Shown in pieces: positions 35,511 through 43,910 of a stretch of DNA of 50,490 nucleotides. The notes beneath the pieces are model-generated. The model was not told the origin of the DNA, did no database searches, and was given only the letters and a program-made list of their open reading frames with translations. The stretch's first letter is position 1. Every line of letters begins with the position of its first letter. A program made the position numbers and the translations under genes. Source of the stretch: an uncultured Pseudomonadota bacterium (GTDB lineage: Bacteria; Pseudomonadota; Alphaproteobacteria; RF32; CAG-239); the NCBI GenBank assembly GCA_902495305.1, contig CABUWG010000008.1, positions 1 through 50,490 on the forward strand. The letters are read 5' to 3'.

Positions 35511-36113
35511 CTATAAATTCAAAGTCTCCAAAGCATTTTGAATGTTTTTGGGGTTGGTTCTATAATAGATTGATAAAGTCTGAATGGAACTATGTCCAGA
35601 GATCTGTTGAATCAAAGGTAAGGGGTAATTGGCATCCATTAATTTGGTTAAACAGGTTGCCCTTAATGAATGAACCCGATATTGCTTATCCAGGCCTACA
35701 CCATCAAAAATCTGACGGAAAATATGAATAATCTGTTGTTTTGAAAGATAAGATCCTTTATTGGATCTAAATAGATAATCTTCCATTTTAGGTTGGATAT
35801 ACTTATCTGAATGTAAAAATTTGGCATATTTCTTCAATTCTTGCTTTAATGTATCGTTCAAATAAACTTGCAGAGCCTTTTTTCCACCTTTATTTTGTTC
35901 TGGTTGCAGCAGGAATGATTCAACAGGATTAAAATTTTCATCATAAACCTGCCCAATAGTTAATTTCTGAATGGAGTGGATACGAAGAGAGGTCATCAGC
36001 ATCATCAAGAACATTAATCTAGTTCGTTCCTGATGTGATGGCATATCCTTGATGAACCGAAGACAATTTTTTACATCAATATCTGATAATAATTTAGATT
36101 TCCCACGCTTCAT
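35511..36113 (-). CDS. Short tyrosine recombinase (FimB-like size)
   Basis: A 200-residue protein that is almost only the catalytic domain of a tyrosine recombinase: TSLRIHSIQKL (first Arg), HSLRAT (His-x-x-Arg), ISGHSSIQT (Gly-His) and the nucleophile in SIYYRTNP. The core-binding domain is short or absent, as in FimB/FimE-type recombinases. GAGG precedes the ATG. It ends three bases from the convergent lipoprotein gene. It may move or invert part of the island. Confidence 0.85.
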   Translation of the reverse strand: MKRGKSKLLSDIDVKNCLRFIKDMPSHQERTRLMFLMMLMTSLRIHSIQKLTIGQVYDENFNPVESFLLQPEQNKGGKKALQVYLNDTLKQELKKYAKFLHSDKYIQPKMEDYLFRSNKGSYLSKQQIIHIFRQIFDGVGLDKQYRVHSLRATCLTKLMDANYPLPLIQQISGHSSIQTLSIYYRTNPKNIQNALETLNL

Positions 36114-36262
36114 TTTAACCTCATAAAATATTCATTAAAGTATATGAATTATATATAAATGAAAATTTATAAAATGTCAAGGAATGGCCCCAATTTCAAT
36201 ATGTTAGGATTTGCTGGCTTTTCAAGAAAAATCTTCATTAATGTTAATTTTTGAAGATTTTA

Positions 36263-37312
36263 TTATTTGGAGTCGGCTAAATATTGTGCAATAGGATCGA
36301 CTATATTAAAGTCGTCATCTGGATTTACATTCAGATCTTTATGAGTAAATAGGGGTTCGGGTATTATAGGATATATATCCCAGTCAAGTTGGCGGCATAA
36401 ATTACATATTTTATCGTCTTTTGTTTTATGTTTATAAAAATAATTATATAACCCAGCACATAAGTCAGCTATTTGGATTTGAGGAAAGCTCTGAGAATCT
36501 GCATAATTGATGGATTGCGCCATTAGTGGAAATTTTATTTTTCTGTCTCCAGCCCCGATATAAGAAGGAGGCACTCCATCCTTATACAAAAATTCAGAAA
36601 GCATTGAGTGTGCTTCTTTTAAAGCATTAGAATCATCTGTGAATACATCAAAACAGGCATCTAATCTTTCTCCCCAATGGGCCATATTTTCAAAAATGGC
36701 TGGAACTAATGGGTCAAAAGTTTGATGTAACTCTTCTTTACTATACCATATTTTTATAAATCTAGGCTCTGTAAGTATATGAATTATGTCATTAAACCCC
36801 TTGTCTTTTGAATGCCTTACGATAATGTCCCCTGTATCCTGATAAAGCTTCCAATTCTCTAGTGTCGGAATTTGTATGAATTTAATAAACGTGTTAAAAA
36901 AACTAGTAATCAATTCTTCATTATGTAAGTTCACGAAGGAGTAATAAAGTAAGTGTGCTAAAATACGATTATTCGCCCCTTTATATAAGTTTTCCCCTAT
37001 TATATGAAGGCAAGGTTCAATTACAAGGTCAACTAATTTAGAGATTACAAAGAATTTTTTATCATAGCACGAAATAATTACCCTATTATTATTGAGTCTA
37101 GGATCAGAGAAAAACCGCAAAAGTTTATTGATACCTGATGGCGTTTTCTTTAAATTAGAGAACTTGGCTTCTGGAGCTTGCGACGAGACTATAGTAATCA
37201 AATCTTTAGCTTCATCATCTTCAAAGTTATTTGAAGCAAAAGTAAAAAATGGCTGTTCAGAATCTAATAAATTCTCACCACTATACCCAGATTCATCACA
37301 AAATATTCTCAT
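36263..37312 (-). CDS. DUF3800 protein, partner of the GHKL-nuclease
   Basis: A 349-residue protein starting MRIFCDESGYSG, the hallmark DESG of DUF3800. It has the later IQIADLCAGLYNYF segment with a conserved Asp, so two acidic sites may form a nuclease-like centre. DUF3800 proteins are often in mobile or defence regions and are uncharacterised. I chose the ATG at 37312, which overlaps the end of the upstream gene by 17 bases; a longer frame lies deeper inside it. The overlap points to joint expression. Confidence 0.75.
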   Translation of the reverse strand: MRIFCDESGYSGENLLDSEQPFFTFASNNFEDDEAKDLITIVSSQAPEAKFSNLKKTPSGINKLLRFFSDPRLNNNRVIISCYDKKFFVISKLVDLVIEPCLHIIGENLYKGANNRILAHLLYYSFVNLHNEELITSFFNTFIKFIQIPTLENWKLYQDTGDIIVRHSKDKGFNDIIHILTEPRFIKIWYSKEELHQTFDPLVPAIFENMAHWGERLDACFDVFTDDSNALKEAHSMLSEFLYKDGVPPSYIGAGDRKIKFPLMAQSINYADSQSFPQIQIADLCAGLYNYFYKHKTKDDKICNLCRQLDWDIYPIIPEPLFTHKDLNVNPDDDFNIVDPIAQYLADSK

Positions 37313-39476
37313 CGCATTCTTTCTGATCTTCTTTATCCGTATTATCAATACCCAATTTTTCTATGAAAATTTTATTTCTTGAAGATGCTCTCTCTAAGAG
37401 TTCACTATAAGGCAAAATCTCCATATACAGTTCACCATCTTTATTTTCATTATTATCACAGGGAATGTTCTTTTTGGGTCTATATAAGCCCACTCCGCTA
37501 TACATTGTCTTAAACTCGCCGTCTGAAGCTCTTACATCTCTGGGTTCTATAGCTTCTCCTATTAAATAACCATAGAATTGAGTAAACTCAAAGTTTTCAT
37601 TAGCAAAGTTTCTCAGCCAGTAAGCATACTGATTTATTTGATGTAAATGTTCCGCAACATTCACATCAATATTCTTAAACTCTATAATTATACATTTGTT
37701 TTCTTCAGGAAAAAGCAAAATATCAGGTCTCTTAATTTTACGATTTTCACCTAATGATCTTAAATATCTTTCTTCTTCCTCAGGAAATTTAGAGTTAAAA
37801 ACATTAATATCATTAATTTTAAAGTCACAGAGACGCTCCTCTGATTTACCTGTAAAATATATGAAATCTTCATTTAGCATCCATAAGTTGCTGTCTTGAT
37901 GAGAATTATCTTTATTTTTAACCAAAAATAAATTATGCAAATGCCTTTCTTTAATTTCAAAAGGCATTTTTTGATTTAATATATTTTCAAAGGTTTTTAA
38001 AACCAATTTTCTTCTAGCAACATATTGAGCTAGATTGTTTCTATTTTGTATAGGAATAAGCTCAACTAATTGGCTAGATAGTTCATCCAATCTATTCATA
38101 TAATTATCTTGAGATGTATCAATAGATAAAACCTCATCGATTTTATTACTAATCTCTATATCTTTTTTAGCAAGAACTTCAGCCTCTGCACGGTAAAACT
38201 CGACGAGAACATCCTCTGGAGATGCATTTATATCTAGTTTTTTTACTACTTTATCAAAAACACTATTCGAAATAAGAAATCTGTTTTTTAGTTTTTGGAC
38301 GGTATCACATTTCTTAACTTTTAATTCTTTCACTTCAGGATACATATCCGCAACTTTTTTATTGATTTTCCTCTCTAAATCATCACGAAATAAATAGGTT
38401 TCTTCCGAAAAATTGAAGTCCGATTGCTCTATGTTTTGTTTTTTTAATTTTTTTTCTATATCAGATCGTTTCGGAAAGTTAAATTTTTGTCTTTCATTAT
38501 TTATGTTTTGAGGATCATCTAAATATTCCGATTTTACCAACAGAAGAATACGTTCATCATTTGCCAGCTTATCAGATGGCAATAAATCCTGCATATCCAA
38601 AGCCTCAGTTTTTTGATTGTTACAAGTAAGAATTATTTCGTTCTTTTTAATATCTGGAGATTTTGCTGAGTAAAGTTGAAAATTTATGGCTTTATCTGAC
38701 TTCTCAATGTTTTTAGTATCATAATTTATTTTGCTTAATTCAATCTCAACATTTTCAACTTTATCAATAGACGGGAAATCATCAGCTGTAATCTGCTGAT
38801 GCTCAGTGAGATTCTTGTTAACATATTTATTTATAACGATTAAAGGAACGCCGCTCTTGGAATGAAGAACAAACTCTAGTAGAAAATTATCAATAATCTT
38901 TTGTTTTATATTCTCTATATTTAAGAAAGAAACATATTTTCTTATGCTTTCTTTGTCTGTATCAAATGGATATAGCGTTAATATTGTTTGCGTTTTTTTA
39001 TGCTCTGATTCTTTTTCAGATAGAACATCAATGAACATATTATTGGGATTATTTTCTGATGAAAAGTTAAACGACACATCATAATACTGGCTATTACTCA
39101 GGTAGGTTGATTCATACCTTGATTTTTTGAAACTCTTTAACAAGAAGAAGCGTCCAGTTCCTTTGTTATTAAAACCTTTTGATGAATTGATATATTGGCA
39201 AAATCGTTCAAATCCACTAGGTTCAAATCCAATACCATTATCTTGAATGGTCATAAAATCAAATATTTCCTCATTAGCCATATCTTGTTTGGTGTGTATG
39301 GATACAATAACTGAGCCATCATTATAATTCAAAACTGGCTTGTTTTTATATTTAATTGCTTCCAATGCATTACTAAAGGCTTCTTTAAAGGCAAGAAAAA
39401 TGTCTGTTTTGGTATTCTTTAGAATATCTTCTTCTGATATATGGCTTATATTGCTTACAATTTCTGTATAAGACAT
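37296..39476 (-). CDS. GHKL (HSP90-like) ATPase fused to a PD-(D/E)xK nuclease
   Basis: A 726-residue protein. The N-terminal GHKL ATPase has the N-box Asn36 (EAFSNALEA), D79-N-G-I-G (G1) and NKGTGRF (104-110, G2), like MutL, HSP90 and MORC. A long helical middle follows. The C-terminal part (about 520-690) has SNLWMLNEDF, then D585 in RPDILLF and E599-F-K601 in IIIEFK, matching a PD-(D/E)xK nuclease. I chose the ATG at 39476, six bases after AAGGAG; the ATG at 39482 touches that SD. Probably an anti-phage defence protein acting with DUF3800. The defence role is inference. Confidence 0.8.
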   Translation of the reverse strand: MSYTEIVSNISHISEEDILKNTKTDIFLAFKEAFSNALEAIKYKNKPVLNYNDGSVIVSIHTKQDMANEEIFDFMTIQDNGIGFEPSGFERFCQYINSSKGFNNKGTGRFFLLKSFKKSRYESTYLSNSQYYDVSFNFSSENNPNNMFIDVLSEKESEHKKTQTILTLYPFDTDKESIRKYVSFLNIENIKQKIIDNFLLEFVLHSKSGVPLIVINKYVNKNLTEHQQITADDFPSIDKVENVEIELSKINYDTKNIEKSDKAINFQLYSAKSPDIKKNEIILTCNNQKTEALDMQDLLPSDKLANDERILLLVKSEYLDDPQNINNERQKFNFPKRSDIEKKLKKQNIEQSDFNFSEETYLFRDDLERKINKKVADMYPEVKELKVKKCDTVQKLKNRFLISNSVFDKVVKKLDINASPEDVLVEFYRAEAEVLAKKDIEISNKIDEVLSIDTSQDNYMNRLDELSSQLVELIPIQNRNNLAQYVARRKLVLKTFENILNQKMPFEIKERHLHNLFLVKNKDNSHQDSNLWMLNEDFIYFTGKSEERLCDFKINDINVFNSKFPEEEERYLRSLGENRKIKRPDILLFPEENKCIIIEFKNIDVNVAEHLHQINQYAYWLRNFANENFEFTQFYGYLIGEAIEPRDVRASDGEFKTMYSGVGLYRPKKNIPCDNNENKDGELYMEILPYSELLERASSRNKIFIEKLGIDNTDKEDQKECDENIL

Positions 39477-39845
39477 TTTCATCTCCTTGTATAATTATTC
39501 CTTATTTATATCTTAACGAATTGTTAATTTCAAATGCTATTTTTGCTTAATAATATAATCAAGATGGGCTAACAGGAGTTTTCTTTGTAAAAGCAAAATA
39601 CTATCAATGACTTAATGTGCTAAAAGTGAGTAGTTGCTATTGTTTTGAGATGCAACCATTACGCCACACGAATCAGTAAACATTCATAGCATTTTGAATT
39701 ATCTACTTAAAAGTGAAATATCTTACAATTTGATTTATGTTTTATGGTTATCTGTGTTTAATGCAATTAAAAAGCTTTAAATATTATCTATTGTAACGCT
39801 ATAGTAAACAAAGAGGCGTAAATATTTTTAATAAAGGTCAAACAT
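39477..39845. other. Divergent intergenic region in the island
   Basis: About 370 AT-rich bases between divergent genes. It must hold the promoters for both, but AT-richness prevents a firm call. It contains the left copy of a 33-bp imperfect direct repeat (39652-39684). No gene seen. Confidence 0.5.
39652..39684 (+). repeat. 33-bp imperfect direct repeat, left copy
   Basis: GCAACCATTACGCCACACG... matches 41471-41503 at 28 of 33 positions. The two copies flank the two-gene unit at 39846-41430. Confidence 0.65.
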
Positions 39846-40811
39846 ATGGCGAAAAAAACAAACTATCAAGACGAAGTTGATAAGAAAAAAAGTAAATTCG
39901 AAGAAGTCAGCGTGAGTTTTCACTATTTGGATCGATATGACATAAAAAATGATAGGGAAATTCCAATAACTACAGAAGAGTTTAAGGACATTACAAACGG
40001 TTTTAAATCCCTTTCAATGGTTAAGGAGATTGATAAAGATTATGAACTCCTCATAAAGTCAAAATCTAGAGTGAAAGTGTTAAAATGTGAGGATGTTATA
40101 GTCGATCTATCAATTTGTGGTTTATATGAGGCTGGATATTGGGGGCACGAATACAGAAATTTAAGTGTTGGAAAAATAACCGCAGATAGCTTGAATCTTA
40201 GACCATTTTTTTTCTTGTTATATTTATCTAAAAGTGGCAAGATTTATATTGCAAGTCAATACTTAGGTAATTATGGGGGGTATTCTCCTCTTAAAGAAAC
40301 AATATACAGCCTTATGAAGAATAAAAAGCATTTGGAGTTTCATTCCTTTAATAATACATCTTTTTTTGTTAAAAACGCAAAACCTAAGGCTGTGGAAATA
40401 AAGTTTTCTAAAAAATCAAATGATATTGCGTCTAAGAACGAATATGGCATTTCGGGTGCTTGGTCTTTCTCAAAAGAAAGTGAAGAAGATAACTTTGAAG
40501 ACAATATAAAAAGAGATTTCTTTCCTTTGTTGGGTCAAGGAAAGAGGCAAATAAAGGATGGCATTAAAGAGATTATAGAAAACAAGAAGCTGTTTGATAT
40601 GAAAGATCGTGACATTGAAGAGTGTAAAGTTCTTTTGGATATAGAAGGTCGGCGAAAAAAGTTTTATATGATTGATGAAAATAACTTTGCAAGCAGAGTT
40701 CCCTTAGATATATTGAAAAGAGTAGGAGGTCATCCAGATTATGATGAAGTTAAAAATAAAATCATTGAAGTGTTGAAGTCAGATGTTTTATCGGTGAAGG
40801 AAAATGTTTAA
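39846..40811 (+). CDS. Unknown protein, first gene of a two-gene unit
   Basis: No family recognised. 321 residues, soluble and highly charged (many Lys, Glu, Asp). A central more hydrophobic stretch contains SLNLRPFFFLLYLSKSGKIYIASQYLGNYGGYSPLKETI (shown here only as a landmark near residues 115-155). The ATG follows AAAGGTC. It overlaps the downstream membrane-protein gene by eight bases. A cytosolic sensor plus membrane effector arrangement is typical of abortive-infection systems, but there is no direct evidence. Confidence 0.7.
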   Translation: MAKKTNYQDEVDKKKSKFEEVSVSFHYLDRYDIKNDREIPITTEEFKDITNGFKSLSMVKEIDKDYELLIKSKSRVKVLKCEDVIVDLSICGLYEAGYWGHEYRNLSVGKITADSLNLRPFFFLLYLSKSGKIYIASQYLGNYGGYSPLKETIYSLMKNKKHLEFHSFNNTSFFVKNAKPKAVEIKFSKKSNDIASKNEYGISGAWSFSKESEEDNFEDNIKRDFFPLLGQGKRQIKDGIKEIIENKKLFDMKDRDIEECKVLLDIEGRRKKFYMIDENNFASRVPLDILKRVGGHPDYDEVKNKIIEVLKSDVLSVKENV

Positions 40812-41430
40812 AAGAATTCTTGACATAATTGAGAATAATAATAACACATTTTATGATTATTCCACTGGAGCAAAAGAGAATATAAAAGTAGCATTATGGA
40901 AAAAAGCTTTATTGGCTATAATTATTGCATATATTTTTCCTAAGTTATCAGTAAACCTTATAAATTCAGTCTTAACAGTTTATTCTATATTGCTAGGATT
41001 CGGATTTAGTGCATTATTTTATTTAGTAAGCATAAAGAATTGTGAAAAGGAAGTAAGCAAGGATAAAGAAAAAAAGCTTCCAATAAACTTTGAAGATGAT
41101 CTAATAAAAGAAAAAAACTCAATGCTTGTAGAGGAAATCTTTTATAATGTATCCTATTTTAATATTACCTCTATTGCGCTGATATGTTTTTCATTAATAA
41201 ATATGCTATTTATATGTGAAAGTGATTTCGCTATCAGAATCCATCTACTCTCTATATATAAATTTAACGACCTTTATACTGTTTTTGCAGAATCTTTGAT
41301 TGATCTACTTCGTGGCGCCTTGTTTGCATTCATAGCCACTTTTTACTTACTTATTATTGAAAGTCTTTTTACATTTTTCAGAGTCGTGTGTAGGATTGGT
41401 TATTACTTTGATAGAATCATAAAATCATAA
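40804..41430 (+). CDS. Membrane protein, second gene of a two-gene unit
   Basis: 208 residues with about four hydrophobic helices in two pairs (about 33-50 and 53-77, then 118-137 and 165-190). The pairs are separated by a charged loop (CEKEVSKDKEKK and onward) that would face the cytosol. No family recognised. It is translationally coupled to the preceding gene and is the last gene before the right end of the island. Confidence 0.7.
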   Translation: MFKRILDIIENNNNTFYDYSTGAKENIKVALWKKALLAIIIAYIFPKLSVNLINSVLTVYSILLGFGFSALFYLVSIKNCEKEVSKDKEKKLPINFEDDLIKEKNSMLVEEIFYNVSYFNITSIALICFSLINMLFICESDFAIRIHLLSIYKFNDLYTVFAESLIDLLRGALFAFIATFYLLIIESLFTFFRVVCRIGYYFDRIIKS

Positions 41431-41470
41431 AGAGAATAGAGTGAAGATCTAATTGTCTATTTAAGCATCT

Positions 41471-41503
41471 GCAACCACTACGCTACACGAATCCGTGAGC
41501 ATT
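41471..41503 (+). repeat. 33-bp imperfect direct repeat, right copy
   Basis: GCAACCACTACGCTACACG... matches 39652-39684 with five mismatches. It lies 40 bases after the membrane-protein gene. No gene is seen from here to attR. Confidence 0.65.
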
Positions 41504-41535
41504 ACGTATACCGATTCGATAGTTGACACTGTTTA

Positions 41536-41554
41536 GGCACAATGTGTGTCACAA
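41536..41554. promoter_or_regulatory. Likely integrase arm-type sites, right end
   Basis: GGCACAA (41536) and GTCACAA (41548) are the same two words found in the left arm cluster at 26720-26740. They lie 46-64 bases inside attR. Confidence 0.45.
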
Positions 41555-41599
41555 CATAAAAACACTTGCAGGCTAAGGATTACAGGGGAAAGGGACATT

Positions 41600-41650
41600 T
41601 TGACATCGTAGGGGTCACAAGTTCGATCCTTGTCACACCCACCAATTTTA
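41600..41650 (+). repeat. attR (51-bp tRNA-Val 3' end)
   Basis: Exact copy of 26524-26574, including part of the anticodon arm, the T-arm, the acceptor strand, CCA and ATTTTA. It has no 5' tRNA half, so it is not a second tRNA gene. Confidence 0.9.
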
Positions 41651-41653
41651 TAA

Positions 41654-41678
41654 AAGCCTGCCTTGTGCAGGCTTTTTT
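41654..41678 (+). terminator. Original tRNA-Val terminator
   Basis: AGCCTG-CCTTGTG-CAGGCT hairpin followed by TTTTTT, three bases after attR. Before integration it would have followed the tRNA directly. Confidence 0.75.
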
Positions 41679-41686
41679 CATATTCA

Positions 41687-41704
41687 GACAAGGATCGAAC
41701 TTGC
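41687..41704 (-). repeat. Inverted fragment of the tRNA-Val T-arm
   Basis: On the minus strand this reads GCAAGTTCGATCCTTGTC, matching 17 of 18 bases of the T-arm in attR, in opposite orientation. Confidence 0.6.
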
Positions 41705-41712
41705 AAAAGATG

Positions 41713-41815
41713 GCTAAGGCCAAACAACAACGATTTGTTGTTTGGATCTGCAACATCTTCGGAATATCTTAGCAAGCCAAGGAAGCGGCAGCAACTGCAG
41801 CGCGCTTAGATACCG
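41713..41815 (+). repeat. Structured dispersed repeat, copy B
   Basis: It shows GCTAAG, a hairpin (CAAACAAC / GTTGTTTG), TCTGC, TCTTCG, ATCTTA, GGAAGCG and TTAGATACCG, in the same order as copy A at 1-102 (minus strand). Central spacing differs slightly. It sits between two fragments of tRNA-Val tail sequence. Confidence 0.6.
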
Positions 41816-41836
41816 AAGGGACGAGCTGCACGGCAG

Positions 41837-41862
41837 CGTATCCTTGTCATACTCACCAATTT
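41837..41862 (+). repeat. Degenerate tRNA-tail / att relic
   Basis: CGTATCCTTGTCATACTCACCAATTT resembles the end of attR (CG-ATCCTTGTCACACCCACCAATTT), with two substitutions and one inserted base. It is followed by a terminator, as a tRNA would be. Confidence 0.5.
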
Positions 41863-41866
41863 CTTT

Positions 41867-41893
41867 AAGGCTTCTGTTGCAGAAGCCTTTTTT
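41867..41893 (+). terminator. Terminator
   Basis: AAGGCTTCT-GTTGC-AGAAGCCTT stem followed by a T-run, just after the tRNA-tail relic and before the 41955 gene. Confidence 0.75.
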
Positions 41894-41954
41894 CTTGCCC
41901 GCGGACTCCGGTTATGATATAGTGATTCATATTACAAAACGCAGGACAAAAGAC

Positions 41955-43910
41955 ATGATGTCACTAAAAGAAGCTTTACAAGTCTGGCAGACCAACGGAA
42001 TGAACAAGATTGTTTCCGACATCTGGAAGAAACAAAATTGTTCCGGTTTGAATCCGGAGGCTTTCGGGTATGAAGAAAAAGCCGAATGTGCCTTATTCTC
42101 CGAAAAATTTGCAAAAATCTTATATAATCTGGAGTTCAGCGATTTTTTCCGGCCGGAAAAAATCAGCAAGCGCGACATTTTTTCATTAAACGGCTGCAAC
42201 ACCTATCTTGCCCTTATCAATCTTTCCGATACCCAAATGATGGCGCAATGTCAAAAGTATTCCGCCACGTATCAGAAAATTTTACAAAAACACAATATTG
42301 GCGGGGATTATAAAGATCTGGCCGGCGAAATCATGGCCGGAACAATCAGATGTGCTGAATTTTTGTGTCCGGAAAAACCGGAGCTGGTGTTTGAAAATGC
42401 GGCGGCAATGCTGGAAAAATTTGCAAACCGCGGGGATGACGAGGAAGACGTTTCTTCAATTATGCGCAACGTATACAGTGTCGATTATGAAAACAGCCGG
42501 AACTTTAAGGCCATACAGCTCAAGTATTTGCAAGAGATGCTGGCGCAAAACGCCGATACGAATTTGATCAAAACATTAAATTCGGCTTTTTACACGATTT
42601 ATTCCGACCGGTCACAGCGTCTGAGCGACTCAACCTATGCCGGCTTGCTGCAAAATGTGTTACCGGAAGCTTTGGACAATCCGGATTCATTATTTTGCCA
42701 GCAGTCCAACATGTACGGCACACTGAACCACACATACGGAATCGGCGACTACACTTATCAGGCTTATACCTCAAAAGTTACGCCGGCCCGCCTTCATGAA
42801 CTGCGGACGGTTGCCAAAGAGCTGCCGGCAACGGCGTTTGAGATTTTTCAAAGCAACCGGCAAGACGGAATTGCTTTGTCTGAAACTTACGGCATGTTGA
42901 GAGATTTGATTCACGATGAAGTTCGCGGTATCAGCGACGTTATTGACCAGATGACGGCTTTTTATGATACCAAAGGCCAAGCTCCGACTGACAAGATTGT
43001 AAAAGCTTTGGGAGAGAATCATCCGGCCTTGGATTTGGCAAGTTATGATTATCAGGTAACATACAAAACCAAGGACAAAAAAGAAATTACCGAAAGCAAC
43101 ATTGCCATTTTGCGGCGGTTGCAGCAAAATATGCAAAAGAACCGCAGCCGGACGCCGCAAAATCACGGCGCTTTGCAGCCCGTTATTGACAAGATTGCCG
43201 AAAGCCGTTTTGTTCCGGGGCAGGAACTGCAAGAATTGTTGACCGGACTGAACAACAGCATTGAGAACGATATTGCTTCTGAAAAAATCGGCATAAAAAC
43301 GACTGATATTGACCTTGTCAACTGGACGGACAAGAAGGTGCAGCAATATCTTAACGACATGGATTTTGAAGAACAATGCGGTTTTTATAAAACGCCTTTG
43401 TGTCGGGAAATTTTGAAATTCAGCGAGATGGTAAACAGTCCGGCGACAACATTTTCTTCCAACCGGTTTGAGCATTTTTATCAGACAAAAGTTTTTAATG
43501 CCCCGACCATAGCCGCGGCTTATGAAAACATTGCCAGTCAGCAAAACCGGAATATGTTCGGCCTGATAAAAATGTATAATCAAATTGCCGAAAAAAACCG
43601 GATACAGGCGAAGTTAAACTTTTCTGACCCCGAGGCCCAATACAGCGATGACTTCAAATCTTTGTCTTTTACGGACATTGAGGCACAACGGAAGGAAAGG
43701 CTTGAAAACATTATTTCCGGCAACTCTCTGAAAGCCTTGCAAAATCTGACGCAATACAAACCGGCTTCCAGCAAAATCGGCGCAAAATACAGACAAGAAC
43801 TGATTGATTCCGATCCGTTGCGCCGCGATTTTGACATTTTGCTGAAAGACATGAGCAAAAAAGGAATCGACCTTTCTTTTCAGGCCGGCAGAAACAGAGG
43901 GCGGGATTAG
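41955..43910 (+). CDS. Large protein of unknown function (651 aa)
   Basis: No family recognised. A soluble, predominantly helical protein without signal peptide or membrane helix, with many Gln, Asn, Lys and Glu and no obvious catalytic motif. I chose the ATG at 41955, nine bases after GCAGGA; a second ATG follows directly. The frame is open further upstream through the att relic region, which is not coding. Base composition is like the chromosome, not the island. It ends with a four-base convergent overlap with the next gene. Possibly a lineage-specific host-interaction protein; this is a guess. Confidence 0.75.
   Translation: MMSLKEALQVWQTNGMNKIVSDIWKKQNCSGLNPEAFGYEEKAECALFSEKFAKILYNLEFSDFFRPEKISKRDIFSLNGCNTYLALINLSDTQMMAQCQKYSATYQKILQKHNIGGDYKDLAGEIMAGTIRCAEFLCPEKPELVFENAAAMLEKFANRGDDEEDVSSIMRNVYSVDYENSRNFKAIQLKYLQEMLAQNADTNLIKTLNSAFYTIYSDRSQRLSDSTYAGLLQNVLPEALDNPDSLFCQQSNMYGTLNHTYGIGDYTYQAYTSKVTPARLHELRTVAKELPATAFEIFQSNRQDGIALSETYGMLRDLIHDEVRGISDVIDQMTAFYDTKGQAPTDKIVKALGENHPALDLASYDYQVTYKTKDKKEITESNIAILRRLQQNMQKNRSRTPQNHGALQPVIDKIAESRFVPGQELQELLTGLNNSIENDIASEKIGIKTTDIDLVNWTDKKVQQYLNDMDFEEQCGFYKTPLCREILKFSEMVNSPATTFSSNRFEHFYQTKVFNAPTIAAAYENIASQQNRNMFGLIKMYNQIAEKNRIQAKLNFSDPEAQYSDDFKSLSFTDIEAQRKERLENIISGNSLKALQNLTQYKPASSKIGAKYRQELIDSDPLRRDFDILLKDMSKKGIDLSFQAGRNRGRD

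Noticed and set aside
41533..41775. Minus-strand open frame across attR
   Set aside because: It is translation of tRNA-tail and terminator sequence and has no ribosome site.
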